This document shows, in pieces, positions 1 through 9,868 of a DNA stretch of 18,121 nucleotides. The first letter of the stretch is position 1. Each line of letters opens with the position of its first letter. The notes beneath the pieces were generated by a model, which was not told the DNA's origin, did no database searches, and worked only from the letters and a program-made list of their open reading frames with translations. This DNA is from Clostridia bacterium (lineage in GTDB: Bacteria > Bacillota_A > Clostridia > Oscillospirales > CAG-272): positions 1-18,121 of the forward strand of contig JAFVXK010000007.1 of assembly GCA_017501175.1 (NCBI GenBank), given 5' to 3'. The position numbers were made by a program, and so were the translations under genes.

Positions 1-1013
<1,013 letters not shown>

Positions 1014-1021
1014 TTATGAAA

Positions 1022-1861
1022 TCAAAGCGCCTCTGCGCCCGAAACTATCTCGGTGATTTCCTGAGTTATAACTGCCTGACGGGCACGGTTGAAGGTCAGC
1101 TGAAGGCTGTCTATCATCTCCGAGGCGTTCTTGTTGGCGGCGTTCATAGCCGTGCGCCTTGCGCCAGATTCGGATGCCGAGGATTCAAACACCGCAGAGG
1201 AGAGCATACCGCCGACAAGCGTGGGAACAGCCTTCAAAAGAAGCTCCTCGGGCTCGCCGCAAACAAGAAAGTCTGCGTCACTTTTTTCAACAGGGGTAAG
1301 AGGGAGAAGCTCTCTTGTTCTCGGGGTCTGCGTCATCATAGAGGTAAACTCGGTGTATATGAGAGTTACACGCCCTATCCTGCCCTCGATAAATCCGTCG
1401 GAGATTGCTTTTCCGAGCGAAAGACAGCGCCCGACGCCCGCCTCAGCCACCGTAATCGGCTCGCTGACATAGAGCTCGCGGCTTCTGTGGGTGAAGTATT
1501 CGTGCGCCTTTTTGCCTATTGGCAGGAAAATTGCGTCCTCGTCCTTCGAGAGCTGCTCTGAAAGTCTGAATACGCCCGCGTTATATCCGCCGGCAAGGCC
1601 TCTGTCGCCTGCAATAACGACGAACAGGTGCTTTGCGCCCTCCTTCGCTGCGGCGAAAACAGAGCCCGAAAGCTCAGCCGAGCTTCTTACTTGATTTATT
1701 AGGTTTCCGACGGCAGAAAGAAACGGACGCGTATTCTCCGCCTTTTCTTTTGCACGGCGCAATTTAGAGGTCGCAACGAGCTCCATAGCCTTGGTTATCT
1801 GCATAGTGCTCTCGACGCTCTTCATACGCGCCTTAATATCGTTCATTGATGCGCCTGCCAT
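1022..1861 (-). CDS. atpG: F1Fo ATP synthase subunit gamma
   Basis: The central rotor shaft of F1, which couples c-ring rotation to the catalytic sites. The 279-residue product is close to the usual 280-290. Both conserved ends are present: the N-terminal helix (MNDIKARMKSVESTMQITKAMELVA) starts at residue 6, and the C-terminal helix (RNASEMIDSLQLTFNRARQA, then ITQEITEIVSGAEAL) forms the coiled coil inside the alpha3beta3 head. I chose the ATG at 1861 because GGAG lies 5-6 nt upstream; the internal ATG at 1846 is less well placed. It sits 27 nt after atpA and 23 nt before atpD, so it is co-transcribed with both. Confidence 0.97.
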   Translation of the reverse strand: MAGASMNDIKARMKSVESTMQITKAMELVATSKLRRAKEKAENTRPFLSAVGNLINQVRSSAELSGSVFAAAKEGAKHLFVVIAGDRGLAGGYNAGVFRLSEQLSKDEDAIFLPIGKKAHEYFTHRSRELYVSEPITVAEAGVGRCLSLGKAISDGFIEGRIGRVTLIYTEFTSMMTQTPRTRELLPLTPVEKSDADFLVCGEPEELLLKAVPTLVGGMLSSAVFESSASESGARRTAMNAANKNASEMIDSLQLTFNRARQAVITQEITEIVSGAEAL

Positions 1862-1888
1862 AAATTCTCCGTTCTGAAGTCTTTCCGC

Positions 1889-3397
1889 TTAGGCGAGAAA
1901 CTTCGACTTGAATTCAAGGATTGCCGAGCGAAGAGCTTCCTCGGTGTCGGCATCAAGCTGTCCTCGCGTTTTGATATCTGCGAGAAGCTCCTCACGGGTA
2001 GCGGTGAGATGCTCGAAGAGCTCACGCTCAAAGCGCTTGATATCCTCAACCTCAATATCCGCGAGAAGATTGTTTACGACAGCGTAGATAATTGCAACCT
2101 GAAGCTCAACCGCGACAGGAGAGTTTCTGTCCTGACAGAGCACCTCAACTATTCTTCGGCCCTGCTCAAGTCTTGCCTTGGTATCTGCGTCAAGGTCGGA
2201 GCCGAACTGCGCGAAGCTCTGAAGCTCGCGGTACTGCGAGTAGAGAAGTTTGAGAGTTCCCGAAACCTTCTTCATTGCCTTTATCTGCGCGTTACCGCCG
2301 ACACGGGATACCGATATACCGGGGTTAACGGCGGGTCTTATTCCGGAGTGGAAGAGCTCGGTTTCGAGGAATATCTGTCCGTCGGTTATAGAAATTACGT
2401 TGGTCGGAATGTACGCCGAAACGTCGCCTGCCTGCGTTTCTATTATCGGGAGTGCGGTAAGCGAGCCGCCGCCGTATTCGGGAGCAAGGCGCGCCGCGCG
2501 TTCAAGAAGTCTTGAGTGAAGATAGAATACGTCACCGGGGTAAGCCTCACGGCCCGGCGGTCTTCTGATAAGAAGCGAGAGCGCACGGTATGCAACCGCG
2601 TGCTTCGAGAGGTCGTCGTACACTATGAGAACGTCGCGGCCCTTGTCCATAAAGTACTCGCCCATAGCGCAGCCCGAGTAGGGAGCAATGTACTGAAGGG
2701 GAGCTGAATCCGACGCGGTTGCCGAAACGACGATGGTGTAATCCATAGCGCCCGCCTTGGTGAGAGTTTCGACGACGCCCGTAACGGTGGACTGCTTTTG
2801 ACCTATTGCAACGTAGATGCAGATAACGTCCTTGCCCTTTTGATTTATAATAGTATCGGTTGCTATAACCGTTTTACCTGTTTGTCTGTCGCCTATGATA
2901 AGCTCACGCTGACCGCGTCCTATGGGAATCATAGAGTCGATAGCCTTAATACCCGTCTGAAGAGGTACAGATACCGATTTTCTCTCGATAATGCCGTATG
3001 CGCGGCGCTCGATGGGACGGTATTCCTCTGCGGTTATAGGCCCGCCTGTGTCAAGAGGCTCGCCGAGCGCGTTAACAACTCTGCCGATAAGGGCCTCGCC
3101 AACCGGTACTGACACGACCTTGCCGGTTCGCTTTACTACGCTGCCCTCGCTGATACCGACGTCAGTACCGAGAAGAACCGCGCTGACGAAGGTTTCCTCA
3201 AGGTTAAGCGCCATACCGTAAGTGCCGTTTGAAAACTCAAGCAGCTCGTTTGACTTGCATTTATCAAGTCCGAAAACCTTTGAAATTCCGTCACCTACCG
3301 AGAGAACGTAGCCAATCTCGTCCTGTTCTATATTGCGTCTGTAATTCTTTATTTGTTCTTTAATTATTTTGCTGATGTCGCCTGTTTTTGACTGCAT
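1889..3397 (-). CDS. atpA: F1Fo ATP synthase subunit alpha
   Basis: Non-catalytic nucleotide-binding subunit that alternates with beta in the F1 hexamer and supplies the arginine finger. At 502 residues it has the typical family length. The beta-barrel N-terminal domain covers about residues 25-95. The P-loop GDRQTGKT is at 169-176 (Lys175), preceded by the conserved [13 protein letters not shown]. The signature ending [13 protein letters not shown] contains the arginine finger (the Arg of SRVGG). The helical C-terminal domain ends in [15 protein letters not shown] ribosome binding site lies 3-4 nt before the ATG at 3397. The gap to atpH upstream is 23 nt and to atpG downstream 27 nt. Confidence 0.98.
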   Translation of the reverse strand: MQSKTGDISKIIKEQIKNYRRNIEQDEIGYVLSVGDGISKVFGLDKCKSNELLEFSNGTYGMALNLEETFVSAVLLGTDVGISEGSVVKRTGKVVSVPVGEALIGRVVNALGEPLDTGGPITAEEYRPIERRAYGIIERKSVSVPLQTGIKAIDSMIPIGRGQRELIIGDRQTGKTVIATDTIINQKGKDVICIYVAIGQKQSTVTGVVETLTKAGAMDYTIVVSATASDSAPLQYIAPYSGCAMGEYFMDKGRDVLIVYDDLSKHAVAYRALSLLIRRPPGREAYPGDVFYLHSRLLERAARLAPEYGGGSLTALPIIETQAGDVSAYIPTNVISITDGQIFLETELFHSGIRPAVNPGISVSRVGGNAQIKAMKKVSGTLKLLYSQYRELQSFAQFGSDLDADTKARLEQGRRIVEVLCQDRNSPVAVELQVAIIYAVVNNLLADIEVEDIKRFERELFEHLTATREELLADIKTRGQLDADTEEALRSAILEFKSKFLA

Positions 3398-3420
3398 TTT
3401 ATCACCAACTTTACGAAAAA

Positions 3421-3954
3421 TTAGAGTACGGATTCCTTGATAGCGCGCTCAAAGCGCATAAGTCCTGCCTTGACCGTGCCGTCGAGCTGACAGCCTGCGT
3501 AACGGAGCTTAACTCCGCCGAGGGTCGAGGAATCCACGGTGTTTTTGAGTATAACCGTCTTACCGGTAGCCTCGCTGAGCCTTTGCGATAGGCGCTCTAT
3601 TTGCTCATCGCTCATTTTTACCGCCGTTACCGCCTCTGCGCGAAGAATTCCGCGCTCCTCGTCGTAAAGCGAGGCGTAGGCGTCGGCTAGGCGGGGAAGC
3701 TCCGACGAAAGATGCCTTTCGGCAAGAAGCATAATTACGTTAACTACGTATTCCGAAAATCCCTCAAAGGCAGTGCTCGCAAGAGCAAGACGCTCCTCTT
3801 TTTTCATAGCGGGAGTATCGAGAAGCTTCGTATATTCGGGGATTTCGAGAAGCAAGGCGCGAAGCGTCGAAAGCTCCTCGGATATAAGCTCGGTCTTTCC
3901 CTCTTCCTTTGCAAGCAGAAAGAGAGCCGACGCATATTCCTTTATGTCGGTCAT
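3421..3954 (-). CDS. atpH: F1Fo ATP synthase subunit delta (OSCP-type)
   Basis: Peripheral-stalk subunit joining the top of the F1 head to subunit b. The 177-residue product starts [20 protein letters not shown]. It has the helical N-terminal domain, and the C-terminal part carries [20 protein letters not shown], matching the family motif with a conserved Gly-Gly followed by the 'G..iDgSv' region. Two starts are possible. The ATG at 3954 has GGGGTGA about 6 nt upstream, while the GTG at 3963 overlaps the atpF stop but has little ribosome binding site. I prefer 3954, which leaves 5 nt after atpF. The GTG would add three residues (MTP). Confidence 0.93.
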   Translation of the reverse strand: MTDIKEYASALFLLAKEEGKTELISEELSTLRALLLEIPEYTKLLDTPAMKKEERLALASTAFEGFSEYVVNVIMLLAERHLSSELPRLADAYASLYDEERGILRAEAVTAVKMSDEQIERLSQRLSEATGKTVILKNTVDSSTLGGVKLRYAGCQLDGTVKAGLMRFERAIKESVL

Positions 3955-3959
3955 AGGCG

Positions 3960-4475
3960 TCACCCCATCTTGTCTATGAAGCTGTCGATGAGCTCCTTGT
4001 GCTCGTCCTCGGAAACGTCGCGCTCGATAACAGCTGTGGCGATGTCGATAGCCATCTTGGAAACCTCGTCCTTGACCTCGTTTACCATACGCTTCTTTTC
4101 AAGCTCTATCTGCTCTTCGGCGCGCTCAATAACTCGCTCTGCCTTTTTATCGGCGTCGCGGAGGATTTCCTCCTCGCGAAGCTGCGCGCGTCTTATAGCA
4201 GACTTGACAATCTCCTCGCTCTCCTCCTTGGCGCGTCCCATTCTTTCCTCATAATCCGCCTTGAGTGCCTCGGCGTCGGCGCGCGATTTCTCGGCATCGC
4301 CGTACATATCGTCAACTTCCTTTTGGCGAGAGTCTATCATATTCTTAAGAGGCACAAAGGCTATCTTCTTAAGAATGAGATAAAGGATAAGAAGGTTAAG
4401 CCACGCGAAGAGCATGGTCCAAAGATTAACACCGACAAAGTCTTCAAATTTTTCTAAAAACCATTGAAGTTCCAT
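3960..4475 (-). CDS. atpF: F1Fo ATP synthase subunit b
   Basis: Peripheral-stalk subunit of the Fo sector. The 171-residue product has one N-terminal membrane helix at about residues 18-41 (LWTMLFAWLNLLILYLILKK). It continues into a long charged Ala/Glu/Lys/Arg-rich coiled coil (about 45-150), the form expected of b, which dimerises and holds delta-alpha. The ATG at 4475 follows an AAGGTAGT ribosome binding site. It lies 25 nt after atpE and 5 nt before the preferred atpH start. Only one b-type gene is present between c and delta, so a homodimer (not b/b') is the likely stalk. Confidence 0.96.
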   Translation of the reverse strand: MELQWFLEKFEDFVGVNLWTMLFAWLNLLILYLILKKIAFVPLKNMIDSRQKEVDDMYGDAEKSRADAEALKADYEERMGRAKEESEEIVKSAIRRAQLREEEILRDADKKAERVIERAEEQIELEKKRMVNEVKDEVSKMAIDIATAVIERDVSEDEHKELIDSFIDKMG

Positions 4476-4500
4476 CGTTATTACTACCTTTTATAAGGAA

Positions 4501-4761
<261 letters not shown>

Positions 4762-4771
4762 TTATTTTAAT

Positions 4772-5743
4772 TCAATTTTTATTTGCTTTTGCTTTTTTTG
4801 CCGCTTTTTTTGCGAGCTTTTCTTCCTTTGCCGCCGCTATTTCAGCGGGAGGGGGGCAGGCTCCGCCGACGTAAACCATCGTCAGAAGAGAGAACACAAG
4901 CGCCTGAACGAAGCCGGAGAAGAGGTCGAAGTAAATCGACAGCACCGCCGGAATACCTATCTGGAAGAAGGTAGGAAAAACCTCGAGTATTTGCGTGGGA
5001 AGCCAGCCGAATACTATCTGCGTAAGTCCTGCGAGTGCGGCATAGATAAGCGAGGTGAGAACTCCGCCGCCCGCAACGTTTCCGAAGTGACGGAATGCAA
5101 GTGAGATAGGCTGGGCTATTTCGGACACGACGTTCATAGGCGTCATAACTGCAATAGGCTCGGTAAAGCCCTTTAGCCACGAGCCAAAGCCGAAGTTCTT
5201 TATGTTGTTATACCACACCATACCGGTTGTGACGAGTGCCCAGGCGAGCGTGACCGAGAGGTCCTTTGTTGCCGAGGGGAGTATTTGCGTCATACCGATA
5301 AGGGTGCATAAAATCGACGAGAGGAAAAGAGTGCCGATATAGGGAGCAAATTTCAGGTTATGCTCACCCATCGTGTCGCGCACAAGTCCGTAGAGCATAT
5401 TCGTGAGCTTTTCAAACACAACCTGCGCTCTTCCGGGGCGCTTTGTGAGCTTCTTCGTTGCAAAATACGCGAGAAGCACAAGTATCACGGTTACGGCGAG
5501 AAGCGAAACCGTCGTCTGCGTTACCACGTTGCCAAGCTCAAGAAGCGGTATGTCCTTGCAAAGCTCCTGGAGCGCGGGAATGGCGAGAATAATTCTCGCG
5601 CCGCTGACGTCTATTAGCGACTTTTTGCCGTCGTCCTCGGTCTTTGGCGGGATTTCGGCAAACAGAAGAGTAGAAACGATGAGAGCGGCGATTATCAAAA
5701 GACACACCGCAACTACCGAAAATACTAAAAGCTTTTTCTTCAT
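4772..5743 (-). CDS. atpB: F1Fo ATP synthase subunit a
   Basis: Stator membrane subunit holding the two ion half-channels next to the c-ring. The essential arginine is Arg218 in ISLAFRHFGNVAGG, corresponding to E. coli Arg210. The conserved final helix FSGFVQALVFSLLTMVYV spans about 275-292. At 323 residues it is longer than E. coli subunit a (271). The extra length is an N-terminal membrane helix (3-28) with a polar outside segment, plus a Lys/Ala-rich tail (about 303-323). The start overlaps the upstream atpI-like stop (ATGA), with AAAGGTGAG as ribosome binding site. This is tight translational coupling at the head of the core operon. Confidence 0.97.
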   Translation of the reverse strand: MKKKLLVFSVVAVCLLIIAALIVSTLLFAEIPPKTEDDGKKSLIDVSGARIILAIPALQELCKDIPLLELGNVVTQTTVSLLAVTVILVLLAYFATKKLTKRPGRAQVVFEKLTNMLYGLVRDTMGEHNLKFAPYIGTLFLSSILCTLIGMTQILPSATKDLSVTLAWALVTTGMVWYNNIKNFGFGSWLKGFTEPIAVMTPMNVVSEIAQPISLAFRHFGNVAGGGVLTSLIYAALAGLTQIVFGWLPTQILEVFPTFFQIGIPAVLSIYFDLFSGFVQALVFSLLTMVYVGGACPPPAEIAAAKEEKLAKKAAKKAKANKN

Positions 5744-6210
5744 TGTGCTTTCTCACCTTTCTTTTTGATGAGCTCTAAAACGTAGAGTATCGGTCTGAAC
5801 ATAAGAAGCGGTATCACCGTAGCAAGCGGCTCAAACCATTCGAGCATAAACGCAACGACGAGGGCTGCAAGCATAGTAACGGTTCTGACGATAAACGAGC
5901 GCGTTGCCGCGTTTTGTACCGCCATTGCGTGCTCTTTGGCAAATTTCTCCGCCTCCTCCTCGTCCATCTCGCGAGTTCCGCGGATTTCAAGGTATTTGTC
6001 GATAGCGCGGTTTACCGATAACGTGAGAAAAATGAAATTCGCCACGGTGACGGCACTGCCGAGAAGCGCGCCCGTTATGACCGTATAGGAAAACACGTAG
6101 GACGAAAAGAGGCTGACCGAAAAATAGCCGAGAACAACGAGCGCTGAAACTATTATTTCACCGATAGCGAGAGCGATTATACTCTTAAAGGTAGAATTTT
6201 TATTTTCCAT
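5740..6210 (-). CDS. AtpI-like four-helix membrane protein of the ATP synthase operon
   Basis: Small membrane protein in the slot normally held by AtpI (UncI), proposed to help c-ring assembly. The 156 residues show about four membrane segments (roughly 12-30, 39-64, 106-122 and 126-146). A charged, Glu-rich cytoplasmic loop (about 70-105) lies between helices 2 and 3, and the tail is Lys-rich. I chose the ATG at 6210, preceded by GGGGAG about 10 nt upstream. A TTG at 6267 would add 19 very basic residues and overlap the upstream gene heavily. The start overlaps the atpZ-like stop by 11 nt, and its own stop overlaps the atpB start. The assignment comes from position and topology, since primary sequence in this family is poorly conserved. 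Confidence 0.75.
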   Translation of the reverse strand: MENKNSTFKSIIALAIGEIIVSALVVLGYFSVSLFSSYVFSYTVITGALLGSAVTVANFIFLTLSVNRAIDKYLEIRGTREMDEEEAEKFAKEHAMAVQNAATRSFIVRTVTMLAALVVAFMLEWFEPLATVIPLLMFRPILYVLELIKKKGEKAQ

Positions 6211-6484
6211 TACCGTCTTTCTCCCCGTTATTTTTGTCTTTTTGTCTTTGCCCTTCAAGGCGGTCAAGTGCGCGCGTTGCGCTGAGAATGAATTTTATCA
6301 TAGAAACAAATCCGAGTATAACCCCCACTATAACGAGGGGGGCGTATATCCAGCCCGGAGCGCCCGAATATTCCACGAGCAGCCAAGAGCCTAAAATAGA
6401 CAGACCTATTGGAAAAGCAAGGTCGAAAAATGACTGAAATATGATGTTAAGAAGGTACATTGCGCTGACAAATTTTCCGTACAT
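6200..6484 (-). CDS. AtpZ-like (AtpZ/AtpI family) two-helix membrane protein
   Basis: First gene of the ATP synthase operon. Its 94 residues contain two membrane hairpin helices (about 14-38 and 45-66) separated by a short Gly/Pro turn (YSGAPGW), followed by a very hydrophilic tail rich in Lys, Asp, Asn and Gly. This matches the small AtpZ ('ATP synthase protein I-related') proteins that open many Firmicute atp operons and are thought to aid assembly or divalent-cation handling with AtpI. The ATG at 6484 has GGAGG 6 nt upstream; the TTG just before it is less likely. The stop lies inside the next gene's first codons, so the two are probably translationally coupled. Confidence 0.72.
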   Translation of the reverse strand: MYGKFVSAMYLLNIIFQSFFDLAFPIGLSILGSWLLVEYSGAPGWIYAPLVIVGVILGFVSMIKFILSATRALDRLEGQRQKDKNNGEKDGNGK

Positions 6485-6513
6485 CAACAGCCTCCGTGTT
6501 ACCGATTACTATT

Positions 6514-6542
6514 ATTTTATCACACATGTTTGCAAAAATCAA
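6514..6542 (-). promoter_or_regulatory. Promoter of the ATP synthase operon
   Basis: Read on the minus strand, a -35 box TTGATT (6537-6542) and a -10 box TAAAAT (6514-6519) are separated by exactly 17 nt. A TG one base before the -10 box makes it an extended -10. It is followed about 30 nt later by the GGAGG and ATG of the atpZ-like gene. This is a good match to a housekeeping (sigma-A type) promoter. No clear operator was seen. Confidence 0.75.
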
Positions 6543-6583
6543 TAGAGTGAGAGCTAATTAAATATTTAACAAGTAATTCGTTT

Positions 6584-6621
6584 TTAAAAAAACAAAGACC
6601 GCCGATATAAAAACGACGGTC
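6584..6621 (-). terminator. Intrinsic terminator after deoA
   Basis: On the minus strand, GACCGTCG (6614-6621) and CGGCGGTC (6597-6604) form an 8-bp stem with one G-U pair around an AT-rich 9-nt loop. A T-rich run (TTTGTTTTTTT, about 6586-6596) follows directly. It starts about 8 nt after the deoA stop and separates the nucleoside operon from the ATP synthase promoter. Confidence 0.85.
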
Positions 6622-6629
6622 CGAAGCGG

Positions 6630-7931
6630 TTAATTTACTGTGCTTATTATGAGAGGGAGAGATGGCGGCTGATTTTCGGTCACGCTTATAGCCGAGGAGA
6701 GCTCCTCTATGCCGAGGGCGAGCTTTTCATTATCCGATGAATAGAGGACGGCGATAACCTCGCCAAATTTCACACGGTCCCCGGTTTTCTTCTTAAAAAC
6801 AATGCCTGCCGACAGGTCTATTCGGTCGGATTTTTCCTTTCTTCCTGCGCCGAGGACAACCGAGGCAAGACCTATTTTTTCGGTATCCATTGCCGAGATA
6901 AAGCCGTCGGTATTTGCTGTAAAGTCGGCTTTGTGTGGTGCTTTCGGAAGCTTTTCGGGATTACCTAAGCAGTATGCGTCGCCGCCCTGCGCGGTTATCC
7001 ATTCCTTGAATTTTTCGAATGCCCTGCCGCTTTCGAGGGTGTCCCTTGCCCTAAGGCTCGCCTCTTCTTTTGAAATTCCAAGCGCCAGGTGCGCCATCTG
7101 TGCGGAAAGAGCAAGGCATATCTCGGTAAGGTCGGAAGGCCCGTTTCCGCGGAGCGTATCTATGGCTTCCGCGACCTCAAGAGCGTTGCCTACCGCATAG
7201 CCGAGAGGGGCGTCCATATTAGTTATCAGAGCAGACACCGCCCTACCGTTTGCCCTGCCTATATCCACCATACAGCGAGCGAGCGCTTCTGCGTCCTTTG
7301 GGGTTTTCATAAACGAGCCCGAGCCGAATTTTACGTCGAGGACTATTGAGTGCGCGCCTGCCGCGAGCTTTTTGCCCATTATGGACGAGGCGATAAGCGG
7401 AAGCGAGTCCACCGTTGCCGTGACGTCGCGCAGAGCGTATATTTTCTTGTCTGCCGGGGCAAGATTTCCGCTCTGTCCCACAACGGATACGCCGACACCC
7501 TCTACCGTGTCGAAAAATTCGTGAGGTGAGAGCGACACCTTGTAGCCCGGAATAGCTTCAAGCTTGTCAATAGTACCGCCCGTGTGTCCAAGACCCCTTC
7601 CGCTCATTTTCGCTACCTTACAGCCAAGCGCCGCAGCAAGAGGCGCGACAATAAGCGTGGTTTTGTCGCCAACGCCGCCTGTCGAGTGCTTGTCAACCGT
7701 AAGAGTGCCAAAGCGCGAGAGGTCAACCGTGTCGCCCGACGAGGCTATTGCCGAAGTCAGAGCCGCAGTTTCCGTAGCTATCATTCCCATCGTGCAGACA
7801 GCCATAAGGAGCGCCGACATCTGATAGTCGGGGACTTTTTCCTCGGTGTATTCCTTTACCGCAAAGGCTATTTCTTCAGCCGTAAGCGGCAACCCGTGTC
7901 GTTTTTTTGCTATTATGTCGTAAAATCTCAT
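6630..7931 (-). CDS. deoA: Pyrimidine-nucleoside (thymidine) phosphorylase
   Basis: Cleaves thymidine, deoxyuridine and, in the Pyn-type enzymes, uridine with phosphate to give the base and (deoxy)ribose-1-phosphate. The start is the ATG at 7931 (MRFYDIIAKKRHGLPL) with GAGG 4-5 nt upstream. This gives 433 residues, the standard length; earlier in-frame starts would run into deoB. The family signature (SGRGLGHTGGTIDKLEAIPG) is at 110-129. Counterparts of the E. coli active-site residues are visible: His82 (KHSTGG), Arg168 (YALRD), Ser183 and Lys187 (ASSIMGKK). It is the last gene of tdk-deoCDBA, 34 nt after deoB. The substrate range, thymidine only or all pyrimidine nucleosides, cannot be settled by eye. 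Confidence 0.94.
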   Translation of the reverse strand: MRFYDIIAKKRHGLPLTAEEIAFAVKEYTEEKVPDYQMSALLMAVCTMGMIATETAALTSAIASSGDTVDLSRFGTLTVDKHSTGGVGDKTTLIVAPLAAALGCKVAKMSGRGLGHTGGTIDKLEAIPGYKVSLSPHEFFDTVEGVGVSVVGQSGNLAPADKKIYALRDVTATVDSLPLIASSIMGKKLAAGAHSIVLDVKFGSGSFMKTPKDAEALARCMVDIGRANGRAVSALITNMDAPLGYAVGNALEVAEAIDTLRGNGPSDLTEICLALSAQMAHLALGISKEEASLRARDTLESGRAFEKFKEWITAQGGDAYCLGNPEKLPKAPHKADFTANTDGFISAMDTEKIGLASVVLGAGRKEKSDRIDLSAGIVFKKKTGDRVKFGEVIAVLYSSDNEKLALGIEELSSAISVTENQPPSLPLIISTVN

Positions 7932-7941
7932 AGAACCTCGG

Positions 7942-7959
7942 TGTAAAGTTAAGTTTACA
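7942..7959. promoter_or_regulatory. Near-perfect 18-bp palindrome between deoB and deoA (possible operator)
   Basis: TGTAAAGTTAAGTTTACA reads TGTAAA-n-TTAA-n-TTTACA. Sixteen of 18 positions are symmetric, with one G/G mismatch pair. It lies in the 34-nt deoB-deoA gap, just 5' of the deoA ribosome binding site (GAGG, 7936-7939). The symmetry resembles a dimeric repressor site, but no -35/-10 pair is obvious in the gap. It could also act as a weak RNA hairpin adjusting deoA translation. Confidence 0.4.
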
Positions 7960-7965
7960 TTGGTT

Positions 7966-9135
7966 TTATTTTTCCGTAACACTTCGGTAAATGCGCTCAC
8001 ACGGTTCTCCCGTGAAATCACAGCCGAGAAAATCGGCAACCAAAGCACCGACTGCGGTAAAGCCTTTTAGTGTGCCGAGATTTTTAGGAGCTACGCAGCT
8101 TCCGTATATCAAGAGAGGAATATACTCTCTCGTGTGGTCTGTGTGTGAGTCGCCGGGGTCACAGCCGTGGTCAGCCGTAATAATCAAAAGGTCGTCCTCG
8201 CCAAGACGCGAAATTATCTCGGGCAGGTAGCCGTCAAATTCCGAGAGCGCCCGAGCGTAGCCGTCTATATCCTGTCTGTGTCCGTAGAGCATATCGAAGT
8301 CCACGAGATTGACAAAGCACAGCCCCGAAAAGTCCCGTTTCATAATATCAAGCATATTCTCTATGCCCTCGCGGTTTGAGTGGGTGGGGTTTGACTCGGT
8401 AATACCCTTTGCGGCAAAAATATCGCTTATCTTGCCAACCGATATTACGCTCATTCCGGCAGCCTTGATTTTGTCAAGCAGAGTGTCTTTCGGCGGTACG
8501 AGTGAGAAGTCGCGCCTGTTTGCCGTTCTCACAAAGCCGTCCTTTACCGTTATAAATGGACGGGCTATAACTCTGCCAACCGCGTGCTCTCCCGTGAGAA
8601 TTTCCCTTGCCGTCCTGCAATACTCGTAGAGCGTTTCCACGGGGATTACGTCCTCGTGGGCGGCTATCTGAAAAACGCTGTCGGCAGAGGTATATACGAT
8701 AGGCTTTCCCGTTTTTATATGCTCGTCGCCGTAGTCGGCAATTACAGCCGTACCTGAATAGGCTCTGTTGCAGAGCGTGCCTCTGCCTATCGATCTCTCA
8801 AATTTATCAATAATCTCACGGGGAAATCCCTCGGGGTAGGTAGGCATCGGAGAGTTTGATATAAGACCTGCAAGCTCCCAGTGACCTGCCGTTGTGTCCT
8901 TTCCCGCGCCAAGCTCGGATACTCTCGCAAAGGCGGCGGTGGGCTCCGTCGCTTTTTTTATATAGTCTATGCCGTCGATTTCTCCAAGTCCCATTTTTTC
9001 AAGATTGGGTATTGAAAAGCTATCCGACGCCGAAATCCGCAAAAGCGTGTTTGCGCCCAAATCCCCGAATTTTTCAGCATCGGGCATCTCGCCAATTCCG
9101 AGCGAGTCGAGAACTATCAGAAATACTCTTTTCAT
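7966..9135 (-). CDS. deoB: Phosphopentomutase
   Basis: Interconverts (deoxy)ribose-1-phosphate and (deoxy)ribose-5-phosphate, linking the phosphorylases to DeoC and the pentose phosphate pathway. It belongs to the alkaline-phosphatase superfamily with two Mn2+ ions. The 389 residues have typical length. The first metal Asp is Asp10 (VLDSLGIGEMPDA). The phosphorylated Thr lies in GKDTTAGHWE (about 78-87). The C-terminal metal ligands are in FDMLYGHRQD, ITADHGCDPG and HTDHTREYIP. The ATG at 9135 overlaps the deoD stop (ATGA), so the pair is translationally coupled. Confidence 0.97.
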   Translation of the reverse strand: MKRVFLIVLDSLGIGEMPDAEKFGDLGANTLLRISASDSFSIPNLEKMGLGEIDGIDYIKKATEPTAAFARVSELGAGKDTTAGHWELAGLISNSPMPTYPEGFPREIIDKFERSIGRGTLCNRAYSGTAVIADYGDEHIKTGKPIVYTSADSVFQIAAHEDVIPVETLYEYCRTAREILTGEHAVGRVIARPFITVKDGFVRTANRRDFSLVPPKDTLLDKIKAAGMSVISVGKISDIFAAKGITESNPTHSNREGIENMLDIMKRDFSGLCFVNLVDFDMLYGHRQDIDGYARALSEFDGYLPEIISRLGEDDLLIITADHGCDPGDSHTDHTREYIPLLIYGSCVAPKNLGTLKGFTAVGALVADFLGCDFTGEPCERIYRSVTEK

Positions 9136-9857
9136 AGTCTTGCCGCCGTGTTCAGCGCAATCTCCATCATCTCGGTAAACGAGGTCTGTCGCGCGTCGGA
9201 GTCAAGCGATTCTCCCGTCATAAGATGGTCGGAAACCGTGCATATAGCGAGCGCGTGTTTTCTCGCGTACGCCGCGTTCATATAGAGCGCCGCCGCTTCC
9301 ATTTCAACGCCGAGGACGCCGAGGCGCATCCAGCCCTCGTTTGCACCCTCGTCAGCGCTGTAAAACGTGTCAGAGGAGAGAAGATTGCCGACCTCGTATC
9401 TCGCACCTATCCTGTCTGCCTCTTCAATGGCGATTTTCATCAGATTGTAGTCGGCAATAGGAGCGAAGCTTCCTGAAAGCTTATACTGCGAGGCAAAGGA
9501 CGAGTTGGTTGACGCGCCCATTCCTATTATGATGTCGCGAAGCTTAACCTTTTCCGACATACCGCCGGCTGAGCCTATCCTTATGATGTTTTCAACGCCG
9601 AAGAAATTAAACAGCTCGTACGAGTATATGGCCATAGATGGCATACCCATACCGCTTGCCATTACTGACACGGGGTGTCCCTTGTATTTTCCTGTGTAGC
9701 CGTTTATCCCTCTGACCGAGTTCACGAGAACGGCGTCCTCAAGGAAGCTCTCGGCAATGAATTTCGCGCGGAGAGGGTCGCCCGGCATAAGAACGGTTTT
9801 CGCAAAATCGTCGGGCGTTGCCTTTATGTGAGGCGTGTAGAACTTCGACTTATCCAT
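9132..9857 (-). CDS. deoD: Purine-nucleoside phosphorylase, DeoD (hexameric) type
   Basis: Phosphorolysis of (deoxy)inosine, guanosine and usually adenosine to the purine base and pentose-1-phosphate. From the ATG at 9857 the product has 241 residues and begins MDKSKFYTPHIKATPDDFAK. Visible active-site residues match E. coli DeoD: His10 (TPHI), GDPLR with Arg30, Arg49 (VNSVRG), Arg93 (IIRIGS), GVEMEAAA (Glu185, Glu187), Asp210 (TVSDH) and Arg223. Asp210 is the mark of the 6-amino-purine-accepting hexameric class. AAGGGAG lies 5-6 nt before the ATG; an upstream TTG (9872) would put the ribosome binding site inside the gene and is rejected. It starts 11 nt after the deoC stop. Confidence 0.96.
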   Translation of the reverse strand: MDKSKFYTPHIKATPDDFAKTVLMPGDPLRAKFIAESFLEDAVLVNSVRGINGYTGKYKGHPVSVMASGMGMPSMAIYSYELFNFFGVENIIRIGSAGGMSEKVKLRDIIIGMGASTNSSFASQYKLSGSFAPIADYNLMKIAIEEADRIGARYEVGNLLSSDTFYSADEGANEGWMRLGVLGVEMEAAALYMNAAYARKHALAICTVSDHLMTGESLDSDARQTSFTEMMEIALNTAARL

Positions 9858-9868
9858 ATTTTCTCCCT

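Noticed and set aside
3712..4254. Plus-strand open frame (180 codons) opposite atpH/atpF
   Set aside because: The product is a Ser-rich shadow of the atpF coiled coil, with no independent support.
7932..8048. Upstream extension of deoA to 8048
   Set aside because: It would overlap deoB by about 80 nt and add unrelated residues; the ATG at 7931 has a ribosome binding site and gives the normal 433-residue length.
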